A stretch of DNA of 64,000 nt from Paenilisteria newyorkensis (GCF_000766145.1 NZ_JNFB01000006.1:27542-91541), one strand, 5' to 3'. Positions 30,728-42,933 are shown, numbered from the stretch's first letter. Translations and numbers: made by a program. Notes: generated by a model from the letters alone, not told the origin.

Positions 30728-31849
30728 TTAGTCCCGTTCTGTGACAGGAATATAGTCTCTTGAATCTGGCCCCACGTAAATAGCACGCGGACGAATCAAG
30801 CGGTTATCACGGTATTGTTCAAAGATATGCGCCAACCAACCCGATACGCGACTCATCGCAAAAACAAGCGTAAACAAGTCGTGATCAATGTGAAGCGCGT
30901 GATAAACAGACGCCGAGTAAAAATCGACATTTGGTTTCAAGTGTTTGAATTCCCAGACTGCCTCTTCTACTTCCGCCGAAATATCGTAATATTCCGGTTC
31001 GCCTTTTTTCTCTGTAAGTTTGCGAGCCATCTCTTTCAAATGCATCGCACGTGGGTCTCCACCTTGATAAACGCGGTGCCCGAAGCCCATAATTTTCTCT
31101 TTGTTATCTATCTTATTTTGGATATATTCACGCGCATTGCCTTTTTCCTTGATTTCTTCAATCATGTCAATCACTCGCTCATTCGCACCACCATGAAGCG
31201 GTCCTTTAAGCGCGCCAATTGCAGCGGTTACTCCCGAATAAACATCGGATAATGTTGCCACACAAACACGCGCAGTAAACGTAGATGCGTTGAATTCATG
31301 ATCCGCGTGTAGCACCAGCGCTTTATTCATCGCTTCGACTTCCAAATAAGTCGCATCTTCGCCAGTCAACATGTATAAAAAGTTCGCTGCCATACTCAAA
31401 TCATTGCGCGGTGGAATCGGATCCAAACCACGACGAATCCGTGAAAATGCTGCCACAATCGTCGGCATCTTCGCTTGTAAACGAATCCCTTTGCGGTAAA
31501 CAGCTTCCCCATCATCCATCTCCGCTTCCGTATCAAAAACGCCGAGCATCGAAACCGTGGTCCGCAAAACGCTCATCGGATGTAATTTTTGGTGATGTTG
31601 CAAACGCAAACTTGTAATAATCGTCTCAGAAACTGCCATATTTTCACGAATTTCGCCCGTAAATTTCGCCAAATCTTCCGCATTTGGCAGGCGTAAATGC
31701 CAAAGTAAATAAATAACCTCTTCAAATGTCGCGTTACTCTCCATCAGATCATCAATGCCATAACCAACATACGTCAGCATGTCATCTAAAATAGAACTAA
31801 TCGACGTCTCCGCAACATATACATTCTCCAAACCTTTTGAAACCGTCAT
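30728..31849 (-). CDS. citZ: Citrate synthase
   Basis: 373 residues from ATG 31849 (GGGGGA upstream); the frame extends 12 codons further but without an RBS. Catalytic residues in [13 protein letters not shown] (His), [14 protein letters not shown] (His) and [12 protein letters not shown] (Asp). It condenses acetyl-CoA and oxaloacetate to citrate. Co-transcribed with icd downstream, with a 22-base gap. Confidence 0.96.
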   Translation of the reverse strand: MTVSKGLENVYVAETSISSILDDMLTYVGYGIDDLMESNATFEEVIYLLWHLRLPNAEDLAKFTGEIRENMAVSETIITSLRLQHHQKLHPMSVLRTTVSMLGVFDTEAEMDDGEAVYRKGIRLQAKMPTIVAAFSRIRRGLDPIPPRNDLSMAANFLYMLTGEDATYLEVEAMNKALVLHADHEFNASTFTARVCVATLSDVYSGVTAAIGALKGPLHGGANERVIDMIEEIKEKGNAREYIQNKIDNKEKIMGFGHRVYQGGDPRAMHLKEMARKLTEKKGEPEYYDISAEVEEAVWEFKHLKPNVDFYSASVYHALHIDHDLFTLVFAMSRVSGWLAHIFEQYRDNRLIRPRAIYVGPDSRDYIPVTERD

Positions 31850-31912
31850 TATTTTTCCCCCTAACAATATAAAATTTAGCGTCACCTGCTATGTAGTTGT
31901 CTTTTTGTTCAT

Positions 31913-32383
31913 TCATTTGAATAGAGCGACACCTTGCATGAGCACATAGGCGATTCCTGCTGCAATGACCGGCCCAGCCGCAACTCCGCGAAATAGTACC
32001 ACCGCTAGAATCGTGCCAAAAACAAGTGATACTGTCACTTGTGGGTCTACCGCCATGTAGCCGACACCTTTTTTTGCCAAAATAGAAACAGCAATTCCCG
32101 CCAGCAAGCCAATCCAACCAGCCGCCGATTTAAAGGAATCGATTAAGTCTTTAAAACCAATTTGTCCCGTCGCAATTGGAATCAGGATAGCAACTGTAAT
32201 AACTGTTACTCCCCAATTGATTCCTCGTGATTGTATCGTTTCCATAATTCTGCCATCCACATGGAAAAGTTTCAGCAAGATTACAACGGCAACCGCAATG
32301 ATTAACGAGTTATTTTTTGCTAGTAATCCAAGTCCGAGAAATAAGAGTAAAAATAGCATACTTTCTGTAAACAAGAAGAACAA
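31913..32383 (-). CDS. DUF441 family membrane protein (YtwI-like)
   Basis: 156 residues with four hydrophobic membrane segments; motifs AKNNSLIIAVAVVI and INWGVTVITVAILIPIATG are typical of the DUF441/UPF0756 family. Function unknown. The TTG at 32383 has AAGGA five bases upstream and gives a length matching Bacillus YtwI; the ATG at 32359 lacks a site. It lies directly upstream of citZ, an order shared with Bacillus. Confidence 0.88.
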   Translation of the reverse strand: MFFLFTESMLFLLLFLGLGLLAKNNSLIIAVAVVILLKLFHVDGRIMETIQSRGINWGVTVITVAILIPIATGQIGFKDLIDSFKSAAGWIGLLAGIAVSILAKKGVGYMAVDPQVTVSLVFGTILAVVLFRGVAAGPVIAAGIAYVLMQGVALFK

Positions 32384-32417
32384 ACCTTTCCTTCTGAGAA
32401 AACGTCAGATTAGTTGT

Positions 32418-32426
32418 ATTATAACA
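32418..32426 (-). promoter_or_regulatory. Promoter of the DUF441-citZ-icd operon
   Basis: TGTTATAAT (32426-32418), a perfect extended -10, with TTTACA 19 bp upstream as a poor -35. Confidence 0.55.
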
Positions 32427-32497
32427 CATCTACACCCCTTGATGTAAAGCGATACTTATTGTATATCTGAAAATAGATAAGAAAAGCCAATGACCTA

Positions 32498-32878
32498 TTA
32501 TTTCATATCGAAATAGGTGAAGTTTCCTTGACTCATTCGGCGTTCTATCCAGCGATTGATGCGCGGTTTTATCCATGAGCGTATGAATGGTAGGAATAAG
32601 AGGAGTCCGCAGATGGATGTGATGATGCCTGGGATGACGAGTAGGATGCCAGCTAGGAGTAGACAAATCGTATCGAGTAGATATGGCGATATGGTTTTTC
32701 CTTCACGCATGTTTTGAGTAATGCCGCGCCATAAACGTTTTACGATGAAAATGCCAAAAGCTGTGGAGGCGATTTGGATGAAAAGTAGTGGCCAGAAACC
32801 GATCCATTGGAATAGGAGGATATAGGTAAGTAGTTCGATGACGCCATATGCGGCCCAGTAGTAGACTATTTTTTTCAA
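32498..32878 (-). CDS. fxsA: FxsA family membrane protein
   Basis: 126 residues with three or four hydrophobic segments (AAYGVIELLTYILLFQWIGF, LLFIQIASTAFGIFIV, ICLLLAGILLVIPGIITSICG). The PGIITSICGLLLFLP pattern is typical of FxsA. The E. coli member relieves phage T7 exclusion by F plasmids; the native role is unknown. It lies between pyk and citZ operons, as in Bacillus (ytzA/fxsA). RBS GGAGG eight bases upstream. Confidence 0.9.
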   Translation of the reverse strand: MKKIVYYWAAYGVIELLTYILLFQWIGFWPLLFIQIASTAFGIFIVKRLWRGITQNMREGKTISPYLLDTICLLLAGILLVIPGIITSICGLLLFLPFIRSWIKPRINRWIERRMSQGNFTYFDMK

Positions 32879-32945
32879 AATGGTGACCTCCTTTGTGTGG
32901 TTTCTTTTTATTATAGCGTAGTTTTGGGGAAATGAGAAAGATTAG

Positions 32946-32988
32946 AAAAACCAGATCGGCATCCGGGTTAGGGATGTGATCTGGTTTT
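32946..32988. terminator. Terminator after the pyk tandem repeats
   Basis: AAAACCAGATC (32978-32988 read on the minus strand) pairs with GATCTGGTTTTT (32957-32946), with an inner CATCC/GGATG stem. T runs exist on both strands, but only minus-strand genes approach it. Confidence 0.85.
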
Positions 32989-33027
32989 GTGTTTTTAGTT
33001 TGGAGTAGTTCGTGACTTACGCCTCCG

Positions 33028-33271
33028 GATCCAGCTTTACACGCCAGACCCTCGAAATTTTCGTGCCCTCCGCAAAAGTCAAAAGAGGACTTTTACTGCG
33101 CCCCCTAACAATTTCTGTCGAGGTTAACGGGCTGTCTCAGCTTTTCATCCGATCCAGCTTCGGAAGCCAGACCCTCGAAATTTTCGTGGCCTCCGCAAAA
33201 ACCAAGAGCGGGTTTTCACTGCGGCCCCTAACAAATTTTTTCGGGTCTAACGGGCTTCCTCAGCTTTTCTA
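33028..33271 (-). ncRNA. Tandem pair of structured about 122-base units in the pyk 3' region
   Basis: Two imperfect direct copies, 33028-33150 and 33151-33271, start right after the pyk stop and end shortly before its terminator. On the minus strand both share AAAAGCTGAG, AGCCCGTTA, TTGTTAGGGG, TTTTGCGGAGG, CACGAAAATTTCGAGGGTCTGGC and AAGCTGGATC. The copies differ mainly in predicted helices: AAAAGTC/GACTTTT in one becomes AAAACC/GGTTTT in the other, and ACAGCC/GGC(G)TGT becomes GGAAGCC/GGCTTCC. This favours a conserved RNA fold over a coding sequence. I do not recognise the family. Confidence 0.75.
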
Positions 33272-35029
33272 TTAATGAGTCGCCGTTTTACCATTATAAA
33301 CATTACCTTGGCGTGCGTCGACAGTCACTGTTTCGCCGTCTTTCACAAGGTCTGTTGCGTTTGTTGCGCCTACGATTACTGGAATTCCTAGTGTGATTCC
33401 AACAACGGCTGCATGGCTAGTTAGGCCGCCTTCTTCTACAACTACTGCTGCACTCTTCTCGAATGCTGGTAACATTTCTTTGTCTGTTGTTTTAACAACA
33501 AGAATGCCGCCTTCTACAGCTTTGTCTAATGCTTCTTTATTCGATTTAGCAACGACTGCTTTACCGATAACGGAAGTCGAACCAATTCCGTGACCCGATA
33601 CTGCTTTGTCACCGATTAATTGGATTTTCATTAGGTTAGTTGTACCAGATTCTGTAACTGGAACACCGGCAGTGATGATGATTAGGTCGCCTTGTTTGGC
33701 AAGTCCTGATGCTAGGGATTCTTTTACTGCAAGGTCGAACATGTCATCTGTATTAGCGATTGGTTCTGCTAGACGTGGGTATACGCCCCATACTAGAGAA
33801 AGTCCGCGACATACGCGTTCGTTGAAAGTCACCGCTAAAATGTGTGATTTTGGACGGTATTTCGAAATCATGCGTGCTGTGTGACCACTTTGCGTTGTTG
33901 CAACGATTGTGTGTACGTTCAAGTTGCGCGCTGTGTGACCAACTGCTTGACCGATTGCTTCTGTCATATCAGAATTTTGGTGAGCTTTTAGGGCAAATTT
34001 ATCTTGAGCTACTAGAGCTTCTTCGGCACGTAGCGCAATTTTAGTCATCATTTGTACGGATTCTACTGGATAATCCCCAGCCGCTGTTTCACCAGAAAGC
34101 ATGATTGCATCTGTACCATCAAAAATGGCATTGGCTACATCACTTGCTTCTGCGCGAGTTGGGCGCGGGTTACGTTGCATCGAATCTAACATTTGTGTTG
34201 CTGTAATAACTGGTTTTGCAAGTTTATTACATTTTTTGATAAGTTGTTTTTGTACAATCGGAACTTCTTCGGCAGGAATTTCAACGCCTAGGTCACCACG
34301 AGCAACCATTAGACCTTGAGATACTTGTAGGATTTCGTCGATATTGTCAACGCCCTCTTGGTTCTCGATCTTAGGAATAATTTGAACGTGTGTGGCGTTG
34401 TTTTCTTCTAGGATTTTCGTGATTTCAAGAACGTCTGTTGCGCGACGAACGAATGATGCCGCGATAAAGTCGATTCCTTGTTCTAGACCGAAACGGATAT
34501 CGTTCGCATCTTTTTCTGTGATACCAGGTAGGTTAATCGATACGTTTGGCACGTTCACGCCTTTTTTGTTTTTAAGTACGCCTGGGTTTTGAACTTTTGT
34601 TACTAGTTCACGGTTTGCAGTGTCTTTTTCGATAACTTCAAGACCGATTAGGCCATCATCTAAAAGGATTGTTGAACCGATTTCTACGTCATCAAATAGT
34701 TCTGTGTATGTTACGGAGAATTTTTCTTTCGTTCCAAGGACTTCTTCCATTGCTACGCGAACAGTGTCCCCTTTTGAAAATTCTAATTTCCCGTTTTCCA
34801 TATCGTTTGTACGGATTTCAGGGCCTTTTGTATCAAGTAAAATCGCTACTTCTGTTCCCGTAATTTTGACAGCTTCACGAATATTTTTGATACGCGCGCC
34901 GTGCTCTTCATAATCACCATGTGAAAAATTAAGACGACATACGTTCATCCCTGATTCGATTAATTGTACTAATGTTTCTACCGTTTCACTTGCAGGTCCA
35001 ATCGTACAAACAATTTTAGTTTTTTTCAT
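33272..35029 (-). CDS. pyk: Pyruvate kinase with C-terminal PEP-utiliser domain
   Basis: 585 residues. Standard TIM-barrel core with [33 protein letters not shown], and [13 protein letters not shown] and the signature ATQMLDSM. After about residue 475 there is an extra domain, with [11 protein letters not shown], homologous to the swivelling phosphohistidine domain of PEP-utilising enzymes, as in Bacillus/Geobacillus enzymes. It makes ATP and pyruvate from PEP. pfkA lies upstream, so two key glycolytic kinases are adjacent. Confidence 0.97.
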   Translation of the reverse strand: MKKTKIVCTIGPASETVETLVQLIESGMNVCRLNFSHGDYEEHGARIKNIREAVKITGTEVAILLDTKGPEIRTNDMENGKLEFSKGDTVRVAMEEVLGTKEKFSVTYTELFDDVEIGSTILLDDGLIGLEVIEKDTANRELVTKVQNPGVLKNKKGVNVPNVSINLPGITEKDANDIRFGLEQGIDFIAASFVRRATDVLEITKILEENNATHVQIIPKIENQEGVDNIDEILQVSQGLMVARGDLGVEIPAEEVPIVQKQLIKKCNKLAKPVITATQMLDSMQRNPRPTRAEASDVANAIFDGTDAIMLSGETAAGDYPVESVQMMTKIALRAEEALVAQDKFALKAHQNSDMTEAIGQAVGHTARNLNVHTIVATTQSGHTARMISKYRPKSHILAVTFNERVCRGLSLVWGVYPRLAEPIANTDDMFDLAVKESLASGLAKQGDLIIITAGVPVTESGTTNLMKIQLIGDKAVSGHGIGSTSVIGKAVVAKSNKEALDKAVEGGILVVKTTDKEMLPAFEKSAAVVVEEGGLTSHAAVVGITLGIPVIVGATNATDLVKDGETVTVDARQGNVYNGKTATH

Positions 35030-35090
35030 CTTTTATACTCCTCCTAAGAATACCTATTCATTCATTACTTATTATAAACTCATCCGCCCC

Positions 35091-35119
35091 ATTTTACCAG
35101 TAACTTCACTAGCGTACAA
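35091..35119 (-). promoter_or_regulatory. pyk promoter candidate
   Basis: TTGTAC (35119-35114), 17-bp spacer ending TGG, TAAAAT (35096-35091). A second TATAAT lies closer to pyk (35072-35067) without a clear -35. pyk may therefore be transcribed alone as well as from pfkA. Confidence 0.6.
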
Positions 35120-35267
35120 GGGTTTTGTGAATTTATGTGCATGTTGACCAAACTTTTCATTCTTTTTTAGGCACGCTTTTATGTAGCCAGTTTTCATGCC
35201 TATTTTCATTTTAATCCGTAGGAAGAGGCTTCTAAGTTATGCAAAACTAGAAACCTCTATCGTTGTA

Positions 35268-36536
<1,269 letters not shown>

Positions 36537-37493
36537 CTATAACTCTTCGTAAACACCGATTTTCTTAAACTTCTCATACCGCTGATCCGCTAATTGCTCG
36601 CCGTCAAGTGCTGACAACGAATTCAAGCTTTTACGGATGACTGCGGAGATAAGTGCGGCTTGTTCTTCCACGTTACGATGGGCGCCGCCACGTATTTCAG
36701 GAATGATGCCGTCTGTGATGCCTAACTCAAATAGATCTGCCGCCGTTATTTTCATCGACTCAGCAGCTTGTTTGGCAAGTCCTGCGTCTTTCCAAAGAAT
36801 AGCTGCAGCGCCTTCTGGTGAGATAACGGAGAAAACGGCATTTTCTAGCATGTAGATTTGGTTGCCGACGCCAAGCGCCAAAGCACCGCCACTTCCACCT
36901 TCACCAATAACAATCGAAATAATCGGCACGGTCATATCGCTCATCTCGTAAAGATTACGCGCAATCGCTTCACTTTGTCCGCGTTCTTCGGCGGCACGGC
37001 CTGGATAAGCGCCTTTCGTATCGATGAAGCAGATAATCGGACGTCCAAATTTATTGGCTTGTTTCATTAAACGTAACGCCTTGCGGAAACCTTCTGGGTG
37101 TGGCATTCCGAAATTACGATGCAGATTGTCTTTCGTATCTTTCCCGCGTTGGTGACCGATAACCGTGACTGGTGTACCGTTAAATGTAGCGACACCAGCT
37201 ATAATCGCTGCATCATCACCAAAATAACGATCGCCGTGCAATTCCATAAATTGATCAAACACAAATGGAATATAATCCAGTGTCGTCGGGCGTTCTGGAT
37301 GGCGCGCGACTTGGAATTTATCCCAGGCAGACATATTGCCATAAATCGCGTCTTCTAGCTTACCAAGACGGATTTCCAACTTCACAATTTCTTTCGTCAA
37401 ATCGACATCCGACTTCTCATTATACTCTTTGAGATCAGCAATCTTTGTTTGTAATTCTAAAATCGGTTTTTCAAATTCTAGCTCATTTGCCAT
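36537..37493 (-). CDS. accA: Acetyl-CoA carboxylase carboxyltransferase subunit alpha
   Basis: 318 residues from ATG 37493, nine bases after GGAGG; an earlier ATG touches that site. Crotonase-like fold with [24 protein letters not shown] and [14 protein letters not shown] oxyanion-hole region. With AccD it transfers the carboxyl group from biotin-BCCP to acetyl-CoA, giving malonyl-CoA. It overlaps accD by 11 bases, which fits the equal stoichiometry of the complex. Confidence 0.97.
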   Translation of the reverse strand: MANELEFEKPILELQTKIADLKEYNEKSDVDLTKEIVKLEIRLGKLEDAIYGNMSAWDKFQVARHPERPTTLDYIPFVFDQFMELHGDRYFGDDAAIIAGVATFNGTPVTVIGHQRGKDTKDNLHRNFGMPHPEGFRKALRLMKQANKFGRPIICFIDTKGAYPGRAAEERGQSEAIARNLYEMSDMTVPIISIVIGEGGSGGALALGVGNQIYMLENAVFSVISPEGAAAILWKDAGLAKQAAESMKITAADLFELGITDGIIPEIRGGAHRNVEEQAALISAVIRKSLNSLSALDGEQLADQRYEKFKKIGVYEEL

Positions 37494-38358
37494 CTGCTGC
37501 ATCCTCCTTTTTTGTATGGATATCTAAGAGGAAGCGCAGTGTTTCGCGCATGTCAAGGCGTGATATAACCTCATCCAGCTGGCCGTGCTTTAATAAGAAC
37601 TCCGCTGTTTGGAAGTCCTCTGGTAAATCTTCGCGAACCGTTTGCTCGATAACACGACGCCCTGCAAAACCAATCATTGCCCCCGGTTCTGCAAAATTAT
37701 AATCGCCGAGTGATGCGAAACTTGCCGAAACGCCTCCCGTTGTAGGATGCGTCATGATGGAAATCGCCAATCCTCCGTGGTTACTGAAACGCTTGAAGGC
37801 AGCCGATGTTTTCGCCATCTGCATCAAGGACACCATACCTTCTTGCATCCGAGCGCCCCCCGATGCTGTAAAAATCACAAATGGAACGCCTAATTCATCG
37901 GCTTTTTCCACGGCGCGCAGTATTTTTTCTCCGACAACAGAGCCCATGCTGGCCATCCGGAATCTGGAATCCATCACGGCTACTACAAATGGCAGTGTCG
38001 CCATCGTTGCCGTTCCAGTCAAAATAGCTTCATTCAAGTCGGTTTTCTTCTTATCTTTTACAATTCGATCCATATAATCTTCAAACCCAAGCGGATTTGC
38101 CGTCGTTAAATTGCCGTCCAGCTCCGAAAACGAGCCCTCGTCTACTAAATAGGCGATTCTTTCTTGCGCCCCTAGCGAATGATGATAGCCACAATAGCTA
38201 CAAACCTTCAAGTTCTTCTGTAATTCCTTGGAGTACATAATTTTCTTACATGAAGGACATTTCGTCATGATACCTTCTGGAACATCTGGCTTAGAGCCGT
38301 CTGAAGGAATCGTTGCATATTTCCTTTTCTTTGGTTTTGTAAATAAATCTCCTAACAA
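37483..38358 (-). CDS. accD: Acetyl-CoA carboxylase carboxyltransferase subunit beta
   Basis: 291 residues from TTG 38358 with AAAAGGGGG eight bases upstream; this start matches the family N-terminus ([13 protein letters not shown]). A C4 zinc ribbon (CPSCKK, then CSYCGY) precedes the crotonase-like domain with [17 protein letters not shown] and [11 protein letters not shown]. Partner of AccA. A TTG eight codons earlier lacks a binding site. Confidence 0.96.
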   Translation of the reverse strand: MLGDLFTKPKKRKYATIPSDGSKPDVPEGIMTKCPSCKKIMYSKELQKNLKVCSYCGYHHSLGAQERIAYLVDEGSFSELDGNLTTANPLGFEDYMDRIVKDKKKTDLNEAILTGTATMATLPFVVAVMDSRFRMASMGSVVGEKILRAVEKADELGVPFVIFTASGGARMQEGMVSLMQMAKTSAAFKRFSNHGGLAISIMTHPTTGGVSASFASLGDYNFAEPGAMIGFAGRRVIEQTVREDLPEDFQTAEFLLKHGQLDEVISRLDMRETLRFLLDIHTKKEDAADGK

Positions 38359-38555
38359 AGGATGAACCCCCTTTTGAAACAATCTCTTTTCTAATCAGCA
38401 CTTCAACTATTTTTGTCCACTTTCCATAGTAGCATTTTTTGGCGCATTTGTCTTATCTAAATCTTTCTGTATTAGTACAACTTGGATGCCGATACCGGCT
38501 GTTGTCCTTTATTCAGTCACACTACTATACCATATTTTTTTTATTTTTTAAAAGG

Positions 38556-41500
38556 CTAACGAATGATAAAATTGCCATCTCCGAGAAGTTCCGTGATTGC
38601 TTTCGCTGTTTCAGAGCTCCCGTTAATGCTAAATTTCGGCTGTAGCTGCGTCGTTTTCTTCGTTGTTTCGTCATGTAAAATAACGCTGATATCACCGCGA
38701 TTAGCCAGCAAAATCGACTTTAATTGTTCCCATTGACTCGCTTCTTTAATACGTAAAAAAGCGCGTTTTGGAACTTCGATATCTTTTACATTCTCTGCTT
38801 TATTAATGACGAGCTGTAATTCCCCGTTTCGTTGGTCCACTTTGGCTTGAAGCAGTACAATAAGCCCTTTTTCGGCTAGTTCTGTGTATTTTCGATAGGT
38901 TTCTGGGAACATGACGGCGCTGATTTCACGGCTGTCATCACTGATTGTAAGGAAGCACATCGACTCACCTTTTTTTGTGCGGATCGTTTTGATGTCGTGA
39001 ATATACGCCGCTATTTTGTAGATTTTGCCGACTTTTATTTGTGATAATGGTGTTATTTCAAGGAGTTTTAGTTTATCTTGATAGAACGTGACGGGATGCG
39101 CAGAAACGTATTGCCCGACGTATTCTTTTTCTTTTTCTAGTTTTTCATCGATTGGAAGCGGGCTGGCTTCGCGGTATTTCGGCTTCATTTTGCGGAACAA
39201 TTCGTCATCAGTTGTGAACAGATTAATTCCTTTTTCGTCGTCGCCAAGCAAGCTAACATATTGTAGCGCTGCGTCCATCGAAGCCATATACGTGGCGCGA
39301 TCTTTGCCAAATTCATCGAAACATCCCGCGTAAATGAGCGCTTCTAATACTTGCTTGGTCAGTTGTTTTTGAGGCATCCGTTCGCAAAAATCAAAGAAGT
39401 CCTTGAACGGCGCTCCTTTTCTTTCGTTGACTATCGCGAGTACAAATTTACTTGGAACTTTGCGAATGACGCGTAAACTGAACCTTATCGCGTCGTCCTC
39501 CACTTGAAAATGATAGTAGCTACGATTGATTGAAGGTCCGCTCATTTTGATACCGTAGTTTTTTGCTTCGGTGATGTACTGGCTTATTTTATCGTCGTTT
39601 CCAATGACTGCGCTAAGAAGTGAGGCCATGAATGCGGCTGGATAATTGGCTTTTAGGTAGGCTAGTTGGAACGCGATTTTAGAATAGGCAACCGCATGAC
39701 TTCTATTGAAACCGTAATTGGCAAAACGAACAATCAAATCGTAGACTTCATTCGCGCTTGCTTCCGTGTAGCCTTTTTTGACTGCACCTGACACAAAATG
39801 AATCCGCTCCTCTTCTAGGACATCCGCTTTTTTCTTACTGACGGCGCGTCGGAGTAAATCTGCCTCACCAAGCGAAAAACCTGCCATGACGGATGCGACT
39901 TGGATAATCTGTTCTTGGTAGACGATAATGCCATACGTAACGCCTAAAATCGGCTCCAAATCTGGATGTGGGTAGACAATGTCTTGCTTCCCATGTTTCC
40001 GAGCAATAAAAGTATCAATTTGTTCCATCGGGCCTGGACGGTAAAGCGCATTCGTCGCGACAATATCTTCAAATGAAGTCGGACGCAAATGCTTCAATAC
40101 ACGCCTAATCCCATCAGATTCAAACTGGAAAATCCCAGTCGTATCCCCTTTTTGGAAAATTTGCAGCGTTTTAGCGTCGTCGAGCGGTATATCTTGCAAA
40201 GTCAGCTCTGTATCCCGAATATAGTTGACATTTTTCAGCGTTCGATCGAGTAATGTCAAATTTCGAAGTCCCAAAAAATCCATTTTTAAAAGTCCTATTT
40301 TTTCGAGATCCCCCATTGCAAATTGCGTCAAAAGCGCGTCACCACTGCCTTTTTGGAGGGCTATTTGATCGACGAGCGGTTCGTCACTAATAACGACTCC
40401 GGCTGCGTGGGTGGAAATGTGGCGGGGCAAGCCTTCGATTTCGGTCGCGATTTCCCAGATAAGTTGGTTTTGTTCGGAGCTAATAATGTGGCGTTGCAGG
40501 GCTGTAGACTGTTCGTACGCTTTGGTTAGCGTCATACCAAGTTCGCGTGAAATGAGCTTAGACCAGTCGGATAATTGAACAGAATTTAAGCCAAATGTCC
40601 GCGCGGTGTCTCGAACCGCAGCTTTGGCCGCTAACGTTCCAAATGTGCCAATTTGTGCCACGTGCTGTGTGCCGTATTTGCTAACGACATAAGAAATAAC
40701 CTCATCGCGACGATTATCAGGGAAATCCAAGTCAATATCGGGCATACTGATACGTTCTGGGTTCAGGAATCGTTCAAATAGTAGTTGATATTGAATCGGG
40801 TCGACATCTGTAATTTGTAGGACGTACGAAACGAGCGAACCCGCCGCTGAGCCCCGTCCTGGTCCTGTTAGAATCCCGTTTTCTCGTGAATATTTCATGA
40901 CATCCCATACAATAAGAAAATAATCGGAAAAGCCCATATCCTGAATAACTTTCAACTCGTAATCCAAACGTTCCCAATAGGTTGCGTCAGGATTTGCGAC
41001 ACGGATTTTCAGCGCGTCATGACATAAATCTTTCAAAACTGGCCCTGCCTCAAAACCTTCTGCCAGCGGGAATTTAGGCAATAAATGCTGATCCATCGCA
41101 ATCTCCACGTGACACATATCCGCAATTTTAGCCGTTAACGCCAATGCTTCCTGCTCAAACGGCGTTGTAAACAGATTTTCCATGTCCTCAGGCGCGGCGA
41201 AATAAGCTCCTCCAGCGAGCGGTAAATTATGCCACGATACAGTGTCATTATCGCGAATCGCGCGCAAAATTTCTGTACTGCGAACACCTTTAGGCTCCAA
41301 ATATTGCACATTTTTCGTGGCAACAGCAGGGATTTTCTCCGCTTCGCAAAAATCACGAACGGCCTCGTAATGTGGATTTTCTTTTTGTAATGTCATGTAA
41401 AATCCAGATTCACCAGCAATTTCCTGCCACTTCGTCACAACCAAGCGCGCATCTTCGTGTAAACCTTGGCGAATCAAGCGTTCGATTTCTCCAGCTTCAC

Positions 41501-41879
41501 CCGGCGAGAATAGCAGCAAGCCGTCTCGATACGATTCTAGCCACTTTATCGGTAGTTTCTGTTCCTCGCGTGTCTCGATGGCACTTGAAATTTTGAGTAA
41601 GTTACGGTAGCCTTGCGTTGTTTTCGCGAGCAGGAGCAGTTCGTAGGTCTCAAGCGGTTGCGTCACGCCCTCCACTGAAATCATCATCCCGATAAGCGGT
41701 TTAATCCCCGCAGCATGGCACTTTTGATAAAATTCGATAACACCATACATCACATTATGATCGGTAATCGCGACTGCTGGATAATGAAATTGTTGTGCTT
41801 TCTCAATAATCCCGTCAATAGCCGCCGTACTTGATAACAAATCGTACGCGCTAGCCACTTGTAAATGAACAAATCCCAT
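38556..41879 (-). CDS. dnaE: DNA polymerase III subunit alpha, DnaE type
   Basis: 1107 residues. PHP domain at the N-terminus (VHLQVASAYDLLSSTAAIDG, AITDHNVMYGVIEFY), polymerase core with the catalytic aspartates in MPDIDLDFPDNRRDE, a helix-hairpin-helix region, and an OB fold near residues 950-1020 (YKIAAYIHDIKTIRTKKGE). In Firmicutes DnaE extends primers for the lagging strand before handing over to PolC, and works in repair. TATAAT at 41923-41918 is a likely -10. Confidence 0.97.
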   Translation of the reverse strand: MGFVHLQVASAYDLLSSTAAIDGIIEKAQQFHYPAVAITDHNVMYGVIEFYQKCHAAGIKPLIGMMISVEGVTQPLETYELLLLAKTTQGYRNLLKISSAIETREEQKLPIKWLESYRDGLLLFSPGEAGEIERLIRQGLHEDARLVVTKWQEIAGESGFYMTLQKENPHYEAVRDFCEAEKIPAVATKNVQYLEPKGVRSTEILRAIRDNDTVSWHNLPLAGGAYFAAPEDMENLFTTPFEQEALALTAKIADMCHVEIAMDQHLLPKFPLAEGFEAGPVLKDLCHDALKIRVANPDATYWERLDYELKVIQDMGFSDYFLIVWDVMKYSRENGILTGPGRGSAAGSLVSYVLQITDVDPIQYQLLFERFLNPERISMPDIDLDFPDNRRDEVISYVVSKYGTQHVAQIGTFGTLAAKAAVRDTARTFGLNSVQLSDWSKLISRELGMTLTKAYEQSTALQRHIISSEQNQLIWEIATEIEGLPRHISTHAAGVVISDEPLVDQIALQKGSGDALLTQFAMGDLEKIGLLKMDFLGLRNLTLLDRTLKNVNYIRDTELTLQDIPLDDAKTLQIFQKGDTTGIFQFESDGIRRVLKHLRPTSFEDIVATNALYRPGPMEQIDTFIARKHGKQDIVYPHPDLEPILGVTYGIIVYQEQIIQVASVMAGFSLGEADLLRRAVSKKKADVLEEERIHFVSGAVKKGYTEASANEVYDLIVRFANYGFNRSHAVAYSKIAFQLAYLKANYPAAFMASLLSAVIGNDDKISQYITEAKNYGIKMSGPSINRSYYHFQVEDDAIRFSLRVIRKVPSKFVLAIVNERKGAPFKDFFDFCERMPQKQLTKQVLEALIYAGCFDEFGKDRATYMASMDAALQYVSLLGDDEKGINLFTTDDELFRKMKPKYREASPLPIDEKLEKEKEYVGQYVSAHPVTFYQDKLKLLEITPLSQIKVGKIYKIAAYIHDIKTIRTKKGESMCFLTISDDSREISAVMFPETYRKYTELAEKGLIVLLQAKVDQRNGELQLVINKAENVKDIEVPKRAFLRIKEASQWEQLKSILLANRGDISVILHDETTKKTTQLQPKFSINGSSETAKAITELLGDGNFIIR

Positions 41880-41982
41880 TATCCACGTCTCCTCTCTCGA
41901 ACAACATTCTCCATTCTATTATATCGGTTATCCCCCGAAAAAGAAACCATATGTTCGCTTTTATTTATCACCTGCCCCGAAC

Positions 41983-42888
41983 CTACGCATAATGTTTGAT
42001 AGCTTGTTGCAAGTTTGCCTTTATTTCTAGTCGCAGCGATTCAGGCGCCATGATTTGAACGTCCGCACCAAACGATAATAAAAAAGAATACAGCCAATCT
42101 GTTTTCGGGATCTCCGTTTTTACTTCGATGCGCCCTGAAACCACCTGCAAAATTTCAGCTGGGAAAATCGCTAATAACCGGTAGTATACAGATGCCTCAA
42201 ACACAAGATGTACTGCCAATTTCGGTGCTGGTGTCACGGCTTGCTGTCGAAACGCATCAAACGCAGATTCCTCGAAATTTGGTTGGAAATAGTCCGTTAT
42301 CACAGCGTCTACCATACGATGCACATGAAATAAACGATATGCCTTCCGCAAATAACAATAACCCCATAAATACCATGCATTCCCGCGATACCAAAGCTTC
42401 AGTGGTGCGACTTCCCGCCTCGTTTTCTGCCGATTGCTATTATAATAGATAAAAGCGACTTTGCGATTTTCCAAAATACATTGCTTCGTTAGCGCAAAAA
42501 TCTCATTTCGTTCAGGCGGAGCTCCATATTCAGCTGGATCGATCACAATCCAATCCTTCTCAACCGCGTCCCATAGCGCCTGAAACTTCTCCATTAGAGA
42601 CGCCACCTCTGGAAAATTCGTCGTTGAAAGGTTTTGGAGTGCTACTTGAAGGACATCCTTTTCCTTCGCGGTAATCGGTATTCGAGCTAAGCTAAACCCT
42701 GACATAAGACTAATTCCACCTGTTCTCCCGCGCGTCATCTCGATAGGAATACCCGCCAATGAGAGCGTTTCGATATCACGATAAATGGTCCGGACCGACA
42801 CCGCAAAATATGTCGCCAAATCCTTTGCCTGCAACTGCTTCCTGTTCATTAATAAGATTAAAATTTCCAATAAACGATCGATTTTCAC
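41983..42888 (-). CDS. WYL-domain transcriptional regulator (DeoR-like HTH)
   Basis: 301 residues. N-terminal HTH_11 (LQAKDLATYFAVSVRTIYRDIETL, residues about 18-40) and a WYL ligand-sensing domain (LKLWYRGNAWYLWGYCYLRK, about 185-205), then a WCX-like C-terminal region. YafY-type repressor or activator. It is divergent from the effector-binding gene at 42986, and the 97-bp gap contains a palindrome that is a likely operator. This pair is inserted between dnaE and nrnA compared with the order I recall for L. monocytogenes. Confidence 0.88.
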   Translation of the reverse strand: MKIDRLLEILILLMNRKQLQAKDLATYFAVSVRTIYRDIETLSLAGIPIEMTRGRTGGISLMSGFSLARIPITAKEKDVLQVALQNLSTTNFPEVASLMEKFQALWDAVEKDWIVIDPAEYGAPPERNEIFALTKQCILENRKVAFIYYNSNRQKTRREVAPLKLWYRGNAWYLWGYCYLRKAYRLFHVHRMVDAVITDYFQPNFEESAFDAFRQQAVTPAPKLAVHLVFEASVYYRLLAIFPAEILQVVSGRIEVKTEIPKTDWLYSFLLSFGADVQIMAPESLRLEIKANLQQAIKHYA

Positions 42889-42933
42889 AATGGCTCACCT
42901 CTTCTCATTTTATCCTAACATACTATTTAAATA

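Noticed and set aside
33012..33275. An 87-codon open frame on the plus strand across the tandem repeats
   Set aside because: No ribosome binding site, it runs against pyk, and the differences between the repeats preserve RNA pairing rather than a protein.
38383..38555. Possible FapR operator upstream of accD (GTACTAATAC)
   Set aside because: Only one half of the TTAGTACCTGRTACTAA consensus is present; the other half does not match.
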